Assembly (NCBI GenBank): GCA_041547565.1
Contig: JBFEUI010000027.1
Coordinates: 1 to 29,802 of the forward strand
DNA from: JBFEUI01 sp041547565
GTDB lineage: Bacteria; Pseudomonadota; Gammaproteobacteria; Thiohalomonadales; Thiohalomonadaceae
Direction: 5' to 3'
DNA: 29,802 bases
Each line of letters opens with the position of its first letter. The first letter of the stretch is position 1. A program made the translations under genes and the position numbers. Below the pieces are notes generated by a model. It had not been told where the DNA came from. It did no database searches and saw only the letters and a list, made by a program, of their open reading frames with translations. Below are positions 15,939 to 25,260 of the stretch, in pieces.

Positions 15939-16955
15939 CTATTTTAGCCCCCGTCCAAACACCCGTGGCTGGCTGTAGCGGTCGATCAGCGGTGTGGCCG
16001 CATTCATCAGCAGGATGGCGTACATCACCCCCTCGGGGAAACCGCCGAACACCCGGATCAACACCACCAGAAAACCGATGCCGATGCCGAAGATCCAGCT
16101 TCCCTTCGGTGTCAGCGGCGAGGTGACCGGGTCGGTGGCCATGAACAGGGCGCCGAGCAACATGCCGCCGGAGAAGACGGTAAAGAGGGGAGAGGGGTAC
16201 TTGTCACCGTCGACCAGAAACAGGATCAGCGAAAACAGCGCAGCACTGCCCAGGATGGCGACCGGGATGCGCCAGTCGATACCGCCGCGCAGCCACAGGA
16301 AAAGCCCCCCGAGCAGCAGCATCAGTCCGCTGGTTTCGCCGATGGAGCCGGCGGTGTTGCCGATAAACAGATTCGTAAACGCCGTGCCCTGCTGTTCGAA
16401 CTTCATCAGCCCCAGCGGGGTGGCGGCCGAGATGGCGTCGGTGGGCGGTGCCTGCATGAAGGGCAGCGCCAGGTTGCTGGCATGCACCTGCAGGAAGTCA
16501 CCGGGTCCGCTGGCTGCGCCCCAGGTGGTCATGGCAATGGGGAAGGTGCCGAGCAGGAAGGCCCGTCCCAGCAGGGCCGGGTTGAACAGGTTGCTGCCGA
16601 GACCGCCCCAGATCACCTTGCCGATACCGATGGCGACCATGCCGCCGACAAAGGCCATCCACATCGGCAGGCCGGGGGGCAGGGTCAGGCCGAGCAGCAG
16701 GCCGGTGAGGGCCGCACTGTTGTCCTTCAGGGTGTCGGTGCGGCTCTCTTTCGGGGTGAATACCCACTCGGTCAGCACGCAACCGGCAATGCTCGCCAGC
16801 AGCACCAGCAGGGCACTAAGGCCGAAGAACCAGAGGGCGGCCAGCGTGGCGGGGAGCAGGGCCAGCCACACATCGCGCATGGCCGCCGGGGTGGTCAGAC
16901 CCTGGCGCAGCAGCGGTGCCGACTGGAGCAGCAGGTGTGGTTCGCGCTGTTTCAC
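15939..16955 (-). CDS. rnfD: Rnf complex flavoprotein membrane subunit RnfD
   Basis: RnfD is a multi-span membrane protein with covalent FMN and is thought to help couple electron flow to ion transport. The 338-aa product has about eight or more spans. The candidate flavinylation site is DAISAATPLG (T179), where the more common SGAT reads SAAT. Conserved LKDNSAALTGLLLGLTLPP lies at residues 76-94, and GGLGSNLFNPALLGRAFL (117-134) is typical of RnfD and NqrB. rnfD follows directly on rnfC with no gap. Confidence 0.95.
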   Translation of the reverse strand: MKQREPHLLLQSAPLLRQGLTTPAAMRDVWLALLPATLAALWFFGLSALLVLLASIAGCVLTEWVFTPKESRTDTLKDNSAALTGLLLGLTLPPGLPMWMAFVGGMVAIGIGKVIWGGLGSNLFNPALLGRAFLLGTFPIAMTTWGAASGPGDFLQVHASNLALPFMQAPPTDAISAATPLGLMKFEQQGTAFTNLFIGNTAGSIGETSGLMLLLGGLFLWLRGGIDWRIPVAILGSAALFSLILFLVDGDKYPSPLFTVFSGGMLLGALFMATDPVTSPLTPKGSWIFGIGIGFLVVLIRVFGGFPEGVMYAILLMNAATPLIDRYSQPRVFGRGLK

Positions 16956-18296
16956 TTAACCGTTCCCCTTGTGTTGGCGCAGGTCGTCCTTCGCCGCCCT
17001 GATATGTTGCACGATGGGAATGTGGGAAGGGCAGGCAAAGGTGCAGGCGCCGCACTCGACACAGTCCAGCAGGTTGTATTCGTCACGCATCTGTTCATAG
17101 AGCCGAGCCTTGCCCAGGCGTGCCAGCCGTGACGGATTGAGAAAATAGGGGCAGGCCTCCAGGCAGCGGCCACAGCGGATGCAGGGGTACTCCTTCGGCC
17201 TGCCGGTCTCCTGTGCGGTAAAGGCGAGAATGCCGGAGCAGCCCTTGAGGATCGGCGCTTCCAGATCGGCAACCGGGCTACCCATCATCGGCCCGCCCAT
17301 GATCACCTCGCGGGTGGTCTCCTTCAGGCCGCCGCAAAAGCGCAACACCTCGCGGATTGGAGTGCCGATCGGTACGATGAGGTTGGCTGCCTCGGCGATG
17401 CCGGGTCCGGAGACGGTGACGATGCGCTCGATAAGCGGCATGCCGCTATCGAAATAGTCGGCAATGGCAACGATGGTGCCGACATTGTTGACCGCCACGC
17501 CGACATCGCGCGGCAGCTCCCCGGCCGGTACCTCCAGGTCGTAGACTGCCTTGATCAGCATCTTCTCGGCGCCCTGCGGGTATTTCACCTCCAGGGCGAC
17601 CACCTCGATCGCCATGTCGTCGGTGATGTGGCGTTTCAGTGCCTCGATGGCCTCGGGTTTGTTCTTCTCCACGCCGATGGTGGCGCGTTTCGCGCCGAGC
17701 TTGCGGCGTACGATCTCGCTGCCGCGCAGCACTGCCTCGGGGCGTTCCATCATCAGGCGGTGGTCGTTGGTGAGATAGGGTTCGCACTCGGCGCCGTTGA
17801 TCAGCAGTTCGTTGATCTGCTGTCCCTCCGGGATGGCGTACTTCACGTGGCTGGGGAAGGCCGCGCCGCCCATGCCGACGATGCCCGCCTGTTGCACCGC
17901 CCCGATGAACTGCTCCATGCTCATCGCCTCCCAGTCGAGCGGGGGACGGGGCGGCAACTGCTGCGTGGCGTAAGGGTCGGCCTTGATTGCGATGGCGGGT
18001 TTGAAGCTGCCGTCGATGTAGCGGCGCGGCTCGATTGCCGTCACGGTGCCGGTGACCGGGCTGTGCAGGGCGGTGGAGACAAACGCCCCGGCTTCGGCAA
18101 TCAGCTCGCCGCGCTGCACCCGTTGTCCTGTCTTCACCACCGGTTTTGCCGGGGCACCGATATGCTGGCCCAGCGGCATCACGTAGTGATCGACAAACGG
18201 CACGCGCTGGATCGGCAGATCGTAGGTCTGCTCCTTGTGATGAGCCGGATGGACCCCGTGCTCGAAGCTGTGGCGCAGTGAGAACAGAAAACCCAT
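16956..18296 (-). CDS. rnfC: Rnf complex NADH-binding subunit RnfC (short type)
   Basis: RnfC is the cytoplasmic subunit that exchanges electrons with NAD(H) through FMN and two [4Fe-4S] clusters. The 446-aa product has the GMGGAAFPSHVK and GAECEPYLTNDHR motifs of the nucleotide/flavin domain. Two ferredoxin motifs lie at C372-C382 (CIRCGRCLEAC) and C412-C422 (CVECGACTFAC). Enterobacterial RsxC is over 700 aa because of a repetitive C-terminal tail; this protein lacks it and matches the length of clostridial RnfC. It starts 6 bases after sucD. The gene order C-D-G-E-A is also the clostridial one. Confidence 0.96.
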   Translation of the reverse strand: MGFLFSLRHSFEHGVHPAHHKEQTYDLPIQRVPFVDHYVMPLGQHIGAPAKPVVKTGQRVQRGELIAEAGAFVSTALHSPVTGTVTAIEPRRYIDGSFKPAIAIKADPYATQQLPPRPPLDWEAMSMEQFIGAVQQAGIVGMGGAAFPSHVKYAIPEGQQINELLINGAECEPYLTNDHRLMMERPEAVLRGSEIVRRKLGAKRATIGVEKNKPEAIEALKRHITDDMAIEVVALEVKYPQGAEKMLIKAVYDLEVPAGELPRDVGVAVNNVGTIVAIADYFDSGMPLIERIVTVSGPGIAEAANLIVPIGTPIREVLRFCGGLKETTREVIMGGPMMGSPVADLEAPILKGCSGILAFTAQETGRPKEYPCIRCGRCLEACPYFLNPSRLARLGKARLYEQMRDEYNLLDCVECGACTFACPSHIPIVQHIRAAKDDLRQHKGNG

Positions 18297-18302
18297 GCCG
18301 GC

Positions 18303-19181
<879 letters not shown>

Positions 19182-19192
19182 ATTATTCAGTC

Positions 19193-19219
19193 CGCTAGTT
19201 TCCAGGTACTAGGAGCTAG
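19193..19219. repeat. CTAG-rich intergenic repeat between sucC and sucD
   Basis: Three copies of CTAG or a near form occur in the 45-base gap (GCTAGTT, ACTAGGA, GCTAGAT), a degraded version of the regular 7-base CTAG array at 25232-25259. It lies just upstream of the sucD start on the minus strand. Confidence 0.5.
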
Positions 19220-19226
19220 ATGTTCG

Positions 19227-20387
19227 TTACTTAACTGATTCCACGGCCTTCTGGGCGGCCTCGGTGAGGTCCTCGGCGGCGATGATGTTCAGGCCGCTCT
19301 GGGCCAGCATCTCGCGCCCCTGCGGTGCATTGGTGCCCTCGAGGCGCACGATGACCGGGATGGAGACGCCAACCTCTTTCACCGCGCTGATAATGCCCTC
19401 GGCGATCAGGTCGCAGCGGACGATGCCGCCGAAGATGTTGACCAGGATCGCCTTGACCTTCTCGTCGGAGAGGATCAGCTTGAACGCTGCGGCAACACGC
19501 TCGGCGGTAGTGCCGCCGCCGACATCGAGGAAGTTGGCCGGGTCGCCGCCGTGCAGCTTGACCAGGTCCATGGTGGCCATCGCCAGGCCGGCACCGTTGA
19601 CCATGCAGCCGATGTTGCCGTCGAGGGTGATGTAGTTCAGGTCGTGCCGGGCCGCCTCGTTCTCCTTCTCGTCCTCCTGGCTCGCATCGCGCATCTCCAG
19701 CAGGTCGGGACGGCGGTAGAGGGCGTTGTCGTCGATGTTGACCTTGGCGTCCAGCGCCAGCAGCCGGTCATCGGCGGTGACGATCAGCGGGTTGATCTCA
19801 ACCAGGCTCAGGTCCTTGTCGCGGAACAGGCGGTAGAGGCCCAGCATGATCTTTGTCAGCGCCCCGATCTGCTTGCCTTCCAGTCCCAGGCCGAAGGCCA
19901 GCTCACGGCACTGGTAGGGCTGCAGCCCCTCGGTGGGATCGCAGTGCACGGTGAGGATCTTCTCCGGGGTGGTCGCTGCCACCTCCTCGATGTCCATGCC
20001 GCCGGCGCTGGAGGCCATGAAGACGATGGACTCGGTACCGCGGTCGACCAGGGCACCGAGATAGAGTTCGCGGGCGATGTCCAGCGTCTGCTCGATGAGC
20101 AGGCGGTTGATGGGCAGCTCGCGGCCGTGGGTCTGGTGGGTCGCCAGACCGGCGCCCAGCAGCTTGTCGCTGAGGTCGCGCAGCTCGTCGTGGTTGTTGA
20201 CCAGCTTGACGCCACCGGCCTTGCCGCGGCCGCCGGCGTGGACCTGGGCCTTAACCACCCAGGCATCGCCGCCGAGGTTTTGCGCGGCCTCCACGGCCTC
20301 ATTCGGGCTGTCCACCGGCACCCCGTTGGGCACCGGGATACCGTAGTGGCTGAAAAGTTGTTTTGCCTGATATTCGTGTAGATTCAT
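19227..20387 (-). CDS. sucC: Succinyl-CoA synthetase beta subunit (ADP-forming type)
   Basis: SucC carries the ATP-grasp nucleotide site and the succinate site of succinyl-CoA synthetase. The 386-aa product begins MNLHEYQAKQLFSHYGIPVP and shows the ATP-grasp signature KAQVHAGGRGKAGGVK, ending with NIFGGIVRCD and the C-terminal ligase domain; this is a full normal length. The region just before the ATG lacks a good ribosome-binding site. Instead a 15-codon leader frame ends in a TGA that overlaps the sucC ATG, so translation may be coupled to the leader. A 283-base gap with a repeat copy separates it from the 1516-aa gene upstream. Confidence 0.97.
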   Translation of the reverse strand: MNLHEYQAKQLFSHYGIPVPNGVPVDSPNEAVEAAQNLGGDAWVVKAQVHAGGRGKAGGVKLVNNHDELRDLSDKLLGAGLATHQTHGRELPINRLLIEQTLDIARELYLGALVDRGTESIVFMASSAGGMDIEEVAATTPEKILTVHCDPTEGLQPYQCRELAFGLGLEGKQIGALTKIMLGLYRLFRDKDLSLVEINPLIVTADDRLLALDAKVNIDDNALYRRPDLLEMRDASQEDEKENEAARHDLNYITLDGNIGCMVNGAGLAMATMDLVKLHGGDPANFLDVGGGTTAERVAAAFKLILSDEKVKAILVNIFGGIVRCDLIAEGIISAVKEVGVSIPVIVRLEGTNAPQGREMLAQSGLNIIAAEDLTEAAQKAVESVK

Positions 20388-20431
20388 CGTCTTTTTTCAA
20401 TATTAAGTAAAATTGTCAAAAAATCTTTCAT
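20384..20431 (-). CDS. Candidate leader peptide coupled to sucC
   Basis: A 15-residue frame, MKDFLTILLNIEKRR, ends in TGA whose bases overlap the sucC ATG (shared ATGA). A candidate ribosome-binding site (GCAGGCA) lies about 5 bases before its ATG, whereas sucC itself has only an A-rich run. Its first six codons and its ribosome-binding site are nearly the same as those of rnfB and lie inside the shared repeat. It could serve translational coupling; translation is not shown by sequence alone. Confidence 0.35.
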   Translation of the reverse strand: MKDFLTILLNIEKRR

Positions 20432-20570
20432 ATTGCCTGCTTCATGTGTATCCGTTGTTATCGCCAAGGGCGCAGAGACGCAGAGTGCGCAATGGTACTG
20501 CATTCATATACTCGGTGTTCTTTGCGTCTTTGCGATCTCAGCGTCACACTCCAGAGCCCATCAATTGAAG
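20414..20570. repeat. Diverged third copy of the 168-bp intergenic element
   Basis: From TGTCAAAAAATCTTTCAT (20414) to TCAATTGAAG (20570) this stretch follows the same order of blocks as the tandem copies at 26056 and 26239: a CTGCTTCATG-type block, the CGCAGAG array, CATTCAT, the CTTTGCG array, the CCAGA block and AATTGAA. It is clearly more diverged than those two are from each other. The CGCAGAG and CTTTGCG parts are roughly inverted relative to each other, giving a MITE-like hairpin. Confidence 0.7.
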
Positions 20571-20582
20571 CAACCATGTAGG

Positions 20583-20642
20583 TCACGTTGCTATAGCTAC
20601 GTGAGATCTTTTTGTCAGGTAACCGCTGCGCGCTAACCTGAC
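20583..20642. repeat. Two palindromes downstream of the 1516-aa gene
   Basis: The first is a 22-base near-perfect palindrome at 20583-20604, centred on CTATAG with arms CACGT/ACGTG and one mismatched pair. The second, at 20614-20642, has outer arms GTCAGGT/ACCTGAC around a GC-rich middle. They lie between the stop of the 1516-aa gene and the repeat copy before sucC. They could be an operator, a processing hairpin or parts of the repeat; no T-run follows in the direction of transcription. Confidence 0.45.
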
Positions 20643-20670
20643 TTACACACCTTTTCTTTGCGTTGAATGA

Positions 20671-23600
20671 TCACTTGTCTCCCGACAGCAGGCTGGGATC
20701 GTAACCCGCCAGTGACATCAGCTGGCTCTTGACCCGGGCGTGCATTGCCGCCTGGTGGCCCTCCTCGATGGCGCGGATCTTCGCCTCGTACTCCTGCCGC
20801 AGAGCCTCCAGTTCGGCCTGGTGAGTTGCGGCCAGTTGCTCCTTCGCCTCCTGTGCTACCCGTGCGGTAAACGGTGTGACCACTCCGGCCAGCTCCTGCA
20901 GGGTTCGCCAGGCCTGGGCACGTTCGGCCGCCACCTCGGCCAGCGCCGTATCGATAGCAAAGCGCTGCGTCTCCTCACCCAGTTCCATCGTGATGAAGGG
21001 GGTCTTGCCCCGGCGCGCGGCCGGCTCCATCGCCAGCCAGTCACCCAGGTCGGTGGGCGCGGGGGCGTCCTCCTGCAGCGGGGAGAGGCGGGCATCGAAG
21101 CGGGCCTGATACGCTGCCCAGTGGGCAGGGGTGAAGGGCCCGCCTTCATCCTCGTCCAACCAGGCTTCGTGCTCGGCCGGATTGTCCTCCAGCGTGATGC
21201 GGGAGCCGAACACGCCTTCCCCCTGTGGATGGTAGCGGAACAGGGGGTGGACACGGCAGTCGATCGCCTGTCGTGCGATCTCGACGGTCTGTTCGCTGGT
21301 AAAGCCGTGGCGCTGCGGGCTGGGGGCATGAATGTGCAGCAGGGCCGGGCCGGTGAACTTCAATGCCTCGCGCAGGCTCTGGCGCAGGTGCTGTGGCGCG
21401 GCGAACGAGCTCTGGGCCACGTAGGCGCTGCGCTGGGCCAGGGCGACCAGCGCCAGGTTGCTGCGGGCATCGTTGAGCCGCTCCAGCGGCCGCTCTGAGA
21501 GGGCCGTATTATCGGCGATGCCCAGGTCCAGCTCGGACAGTACCACGACCTTCAGCGGCAGGTCGGTGTTCAGCAGCGAGCTGACCTGTGCCAGACCATG
21601 CCCGGCCAGGCTTGCATCACTGCCGACCAGGAACAGCGGCGGGCAGAGCTGACGCTCATCCTCGTCAAGCTCGTCCCAGCCGAGTTGATCGGGGTTGGGT
21701 TGGTTCTTGGCCAGCCTGGGATCGAGCAGTTGGCGTGCCTTGCGTAGCAGGCGCAGCGCGCCGACCGCCTCGTCGAGCTGGCCTTGCATCAGGCCGGCTG
21801 CCAGCTGTGCCGCCTCGCCCGTGATGTCCACGGTGACCGGTGCCTGGAACGGGTTGTGCGGGAAGCTTGCTGCCCAGCTTGTTGCGGCGCCGGGTGCGAT
21901 GGCGATGCCGAAGCGGGCCCGTCCCAGACCATGGCGGCCTTCGGCCAGTTGCCAGTGCAGTGTATTGAGTTGCTGTGCCAGGGCGATCAGCCGTTTGAGG
22001 TTTGGCACATCGACACCGCTGCCTTCCAGTGCGGTGCCGCCTGCCAGGGTGGTGAGATCGACCTCGCGGGTCTTGGCCTGCTCCAGGTTGGCTGCCAGTG
22101 CGCTGAGGTCGTTGGTCGGCAGTGCATCGGCGAGCGTATCCTTGACCCGGTCGCCGATTGCATCGCGCAGCTGTGCCACCTCAGCGATAAAGCGGGAGAG
22201 CAGCGGTTGTTGCTGGTACTCGGCCGCGGCGAGTACCTGGCGCAGCGCGATCTTCTCGCCCGAGCCGGCCTCGGCGCTGTCGCCGCCCGATAGGCTGAAG
22301 GCGCAGAAGCGGGAGAGCATCACCGCGGCCATGGGGCCGGGTTCGGCCAGAGCGGCGGCCCGCTCGATGACAGCAGAGTCGGTATCCGGCGTCTGCTCCC
22401 AGTTGCGCCAGAGTCGGCGTGCACTGGCGATGTGGTCGGTTTGCTGCGCCACGGCGCTCAGGGCACCCGGCTCACAGGCGCTGGTGCAGATGCCGCAGCC
22501 CTTGCAGCTGTCGGGATTGACGGCCAGCGTCAGCAGACTGCCGCTCTCCTGTTTTTCCTTCTCGGCCTGCAGGAACAGCGGCTCGCTGAAAGTGACGGGC
22601 AGCCCGCTGTACAGGCTCTTGATCGAATAGAGGTCGTCGACCACTGCCTGACGGCGCTCTTCGGCCAGCGGTGACTTCTCCTCCAGCCAGGTGAAGGCCT
22701 CGTCAAGCAGGTTGTCGAACGTGCTGGACTCGGCCTCTTGCTTGCGCCCGAGTGACGCGATGCGTGCGGCCAGCTTGGAGGATATCTGGCGTACCGAGCT
22801 GGCACCGGCGAGTTTGATCGCGTGATCCAGCAGGACCTTGGGGGTGAATGCCGCGGCACCGATGGCGCTGTCGGGGCAGAGACTCCAGCACTTGCCGCAA
22901 CCGGTACAGCTTTGCGGATCGAACTGCGGCAGCATCCGGCGTGCCGGGCTTTGATCGTTGAAGGTGGCGGTCAACGGCGGCACTGCCCCTGCCGCCAGGT
23001 AGGGATCGGCGGCCAGTGCCGCGGTTTCGCCGTTGCGATAGAGTACGCCGACCTGATCCCAGAAGCGGGGGAGGCTGTCGTAGGTGTCCTCGGTCTGTCC
23101 CAGATGGCGCACCGCCATCGGCGCCTCGTCAATCCACGTTGCAGTCGCGGCCATTGGCGTTTCGGCACGCGGGCTGCCCTCGAGCGACAGTCGCGTTACG
23201 CCTTCCAGGGCGGCGGAGAAGGCATCCAGCTGCGCGTCGCGTGCGGCTTCATCCTGGGTGGACAGTGACTCCCTGTAGGCCGCGGTGATTTTACGCGGCT
23301 TGGCATCAAGCCGTTCCTCAGCGAGCAGGGCGCCGCACAGCGCGCCGAGCAGCTGCGCATGTTTGAAATCGTCCTCTGCATCATGTGAGATGGTGTAGAC
23401 ACGCAGCTCCCTTGCCTCGATGGCGGCACGCAGCGGTTCGGGCAGGGCAGAGGGGGATTGCCCTGCGGTTGTGTCGGTGCTGAGCAGCAGAATGCCGCCG
23501 TGACGCAGTTCAAGGCGCCTGACGCTATCCGGGTGTGCCGCCCCGGTGCTCAGCAGCGCGATGTCGATGGGTAGATCGCTGCCGGGATCGTGTGAGGCCT

Positions 23601-25221
23601 GAGGTGCCTGCAACAGGCGGTCGACACAGTAATCGCCCCAGCGCTTCCAGCTCAGTTCGGGCCTGTGGCGTACCGCTGCACCGTTGACCCGGTGCAGCAG
23701 CGCGGCCGCTTCCACGCCCAGCGCCTCATTGCCCTGACCGGTAAGGTGATGGATGGCAATGGAAAGGGCGTTATGCGGACGCAGATCCGGTGCGGGCTTG
23801 TTGCTGCTCAGTCCCAGCTCGGCAATGCCGGGGTAACTGCGCCGCAGTGTATCGAGCATAACCTGACGTTTGGGGTGACGGCTGTCTTTGCTGTGAAAGT
23901 CGATACCCAGGTAACGGCACGGGACGGTGCTGGTTTCGAGCTCCTCGCACAGGGTAATCAGATCGGCGCCGCGCAGGGGAAGCCCACCCAGTCCGTAGAC
24001 CACCGAGCGGATCGCGGGCAGCTTGTCCTGTGCGGCATTTTCGACCTGGCCAAGGGCGGCGCGCAATTCGCGTGTCAGTGGCAGGTCGCCCGCCAGCGGA
24101 GCATCGAGACGCTCCAGTACGGTGACAGTGGCCTTGCCGCGCAGTGCGCCGCGGAGTGCCTCGACCGGGGTCGGGCGCAGGGTATGCAGGCCGACCACGC
24201 CGAGTTTCATTTTCCGTGTTTTGCGCAGGTGGCGCACAACCGTTCTGACGGTCTCATAGGCGGCACCCTGTACCACCAGCAGGTGCTGTGCCTTGTCGAG
24301 GTTGTCATTGCTCAGTGCGTGGTAGCGGCGTCCGCTCAGGTGGGCAAACTCGCTGAAGGCCTCCTCCAGCACGTCGGCAACCCGGCCACTGAAGTAGGCC
24401 GCCTGGGCGGAACGTCCCAGGGCATAGCTCTCCCCGCCCTGCATGGCCCCTTGCAGCACGGGGCGGTCCAGATCGTGCCAGCGGGGTACCCGCAGACGCT
24501 GCTCGCCGAACAGCAGTTTCTGTGCGGCATCGGTCACTGTCAGCTGCTCATCGGCCGGGCCCAGGAAACGCCGCGCCAGCGCCGCACTGGAGAGCTTCAC
24601 GTTCTGTGCGGCCAGTGCGGTCTCCTCGCCATCCATGACGACCAGTGCGGGTGTCAGGGTGGTTTCGGCAACACGCCGGGCAATCAGGCTAAAGTCGACC
24701 GCCTGTTGTACATCGTTGGCGATGAGAATGATGCAGCCGCTGTCGGCGGCCATGTGCAGCGCCTCGTGGCCGCTGCCGGCAGGGATGCCCTGTGAACTGA
24801 GCGCGCGGGTTGCGATGTGCAGTACCAGCGGCAGGCGTTGCCCGGCGGCGGAGACCAGCAGGTCCTGGCAGGCGGCCAGATCCTGCCCGGAGAGGAATGC
24901 GGTGGTGCGCTGGCCGCTCATGGCCAGGCCCATGGCCGTGGCCAGGCTGCCGCGTGCGTCCTCTGCGTTGTGACTGGCGAGCGGGCGTTTGTAGTAGTTG
25001 CGGCCCAGGTGCTGCTGTTCGCTCAACCAGGCCAGGCCGGCACTGCCGGCCGGGAAGCTGCCGCCCAGGCTGGCACTGTCCGAGATACCCGCCTCGGTGA
25101 TGGCCACAGCGCTGTTGCCGTCGAGCACGGTTTCAATGCCGTCCTCGATCACACCGGCCAGGTCCGGTGACCCGAACAGGCGCTGGTAGAGTCTGATGGC
25201 GGTTTCAGTCAGGTTCATCAT
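20671..25221 (-). CDS. 1516-aa PFOR-like multidomain iron-sulfur protein with degenerate TPP domain
   Basis: The protein follows the domain order of homodimeric pyruvate:ferredoxin oxidoreductase. Residues about 34-230 match domain I (pyrimidine-binding) and keep a Glu at E86 (NAEDARGS) and an Arg at R139 (TRALSSQG) at active-site positions; the usual ITP threonine is missing (SFPAGSAG). About 310-445 match domain II and 480-640 the gamma-like domain. Two [4Fe-4S] motifs follow: C772-C782 (CTGCGKCWSLC) and C906-C916 (CKGCGICTSAC). The TPP domain (about 1090-1350) is recognisable, but the GDG motif reads VGSDAS and GCSS reads GAATSW, so TPP-Mg and proximal-cluster ligands appear lost. A coiled coil (about 1450-1500) ends it. 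Likely an electron-transfer or structural subunit of the 2-oxoglutarate:ferredoxin oxidoreductase; substrate unproven. Confidence 0.8.
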   Translation of the reverse strand: MMNLTETAIRLYQRLFGSPDLAGVIEDGIETVLDGNSAVAITEAGISDSASLGGSFPAGSAGLAWLSEQQHLGRNYYKRPLASHNAEDARGSLATAMGLAMSGQRTTAFLSGQDLAACQDLLVSAAGQRLPLVLHIATRALSSQGIPAGSGHEALHMAADSGCIILIANDVQQAVDFSLIARRVAETTLTPALVVMDGEETALAAQNVKLSSAALARRFLGPADEQLTVTDAAQKLLFGEQRLRVPRWHDLDRPVLQGAMQGGESYALGRSAQAAYFSGRVADVLEEAFSEFAHLSGRRYHALSNDNLDKAQHLLVVQGAAYETVRTVVRHLRKTRKMKLGVVGLHTLRPTPVEALRGALRGKATVTVLERLDAPLAGDLPLTRELRAALGQVENAAQDKLPAIRSVVYGLGGLPLRGADLITLCEELETSTVPCRYLGIDFHSKDSRHPKRQVMLDTLRRSYPGIAELGLSSNKPAPDLRPHNALSIAIHHLTGQGNEALGVEAAALLHRVNGAAVRHRPELSWKRWGDYCVDRLLQAPQASHDPGSDLPIDIALLSTGAAHPDSVRRLELRHGGILLLSTDTTAGQSPSALPEPLRAAIEARELRVYTISHDAEDDFKHAQLLGALCGALLAEERLDAKPRKITAAYRESLSTQDEAARDAQLDAFSAALEGVTRLSLEGSPRAETPMAATATWIDEAPMAVRHLGQTEDTYDSLPRFWDQVGVLYRNGETAALAADPYLAAGAVPPLTATFNDQSPARRMLPQFDPQSCTGCGKCWSLCPDSAIGAAAFTPKVLLDHAIKLAGASSVRQISSKLAARIASLGRKQEAESSTFDNLLDEAFTWLEEKSPLAEERRQAVVDDLYSIKSLYSGLPVTFSEPLFLQAEKEKQESGSLLTLAVNPDSCKGCGICTSACEPGALSAVAQQTDHIASARRLWRNWEQTPDTDSAVIERAAALAEPGPMAAVMLSRFCAFSLSGGDSAEAGSGEKIALRQVLAAAEYQQQPLLSRFIAEVAQLRDAIGDRVKDTLADALPTNDLSALAANLEQAKTREVDLTTLAGGTALEGSGVDVPNLKRLIALAQQLNTLHWQLAEGRHGLGRARFGIAIAPGAATSWAASFPHNPFQAPVTVDITGEAAQLAAGLMQGQLDEAVGALRLLRKARQLLDPRLAKNQPNPDQLGWDELDEDERQLCPPLFLVGSDASLAGHGLAQVSSLLNTDLPLKVVVLSELDLGIADNTALSERPLERLNDARSNLALVALAQRSAYVAQSSFAAPQHLRQSLREALKFTGPALLHIHAPSPQRHGFTSEQTVEIARQAIDCRVHPLFRYHPQGEGVFGSRITLEDNPAEHEAWLDEDEGGPFTPAHWAAYQARFDARLSPLQEDAPAPTDLGDWLAMEPAARRGKTPFITMELGEETQRFAIDTALAEVAAERAQAWRTLQELAGVVTPFTARVAQEAKEQLAATHQAELEALRQEYEAKIRAIEEGHQAAMHARVKSQLMSLAGYDPSLLSGDK

Positions 25222-25231
25222 TAAAAAGTTC

Positions 25232-25259
25232 CTAGTGGCTAGCTGCTAGTTGCTAGGTC
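25232..25259. repeat. Four-unit CTAG heptamer array
   Basis: CTAG occurs at 25232, 25239, 25246 and 25253, exactly 7 bases apart, in the 39-base gap between rnfB and the 1516-aa gene. On the minus strand the array ends in AGGA about 9 bases before the ATG of the 1516-aa gene, so the repeat itself appears to supply that ribosome-binding site. Confidence 0.75.
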
Positions 25260-25260
25260 C

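Noticed and set aside
20414..20421. TTGACA as a -35 box for sucC (minus strand)
   Set aside because: It belongs to the repeat's MKDFLT codons and no -10-like hexamer lies at 16-18 bases; the nearest AT-rich block is about 8 bases away.
23665..24795. 376-aa plus-strand open frame
   Set aside because: It is antisense to the 1516-aa gene within its domain I-II region and has no recognisable domain.
20671..25221. Ordinary active pyruvate:ferredoxin oxidoreductase (nifJ)
   Set aside because: The TPP-Mg motif and proximal-cluster cysteines are missing, the length exceeds the usual 1200 aa or so, and an intact separate beta subunit is in the operon.
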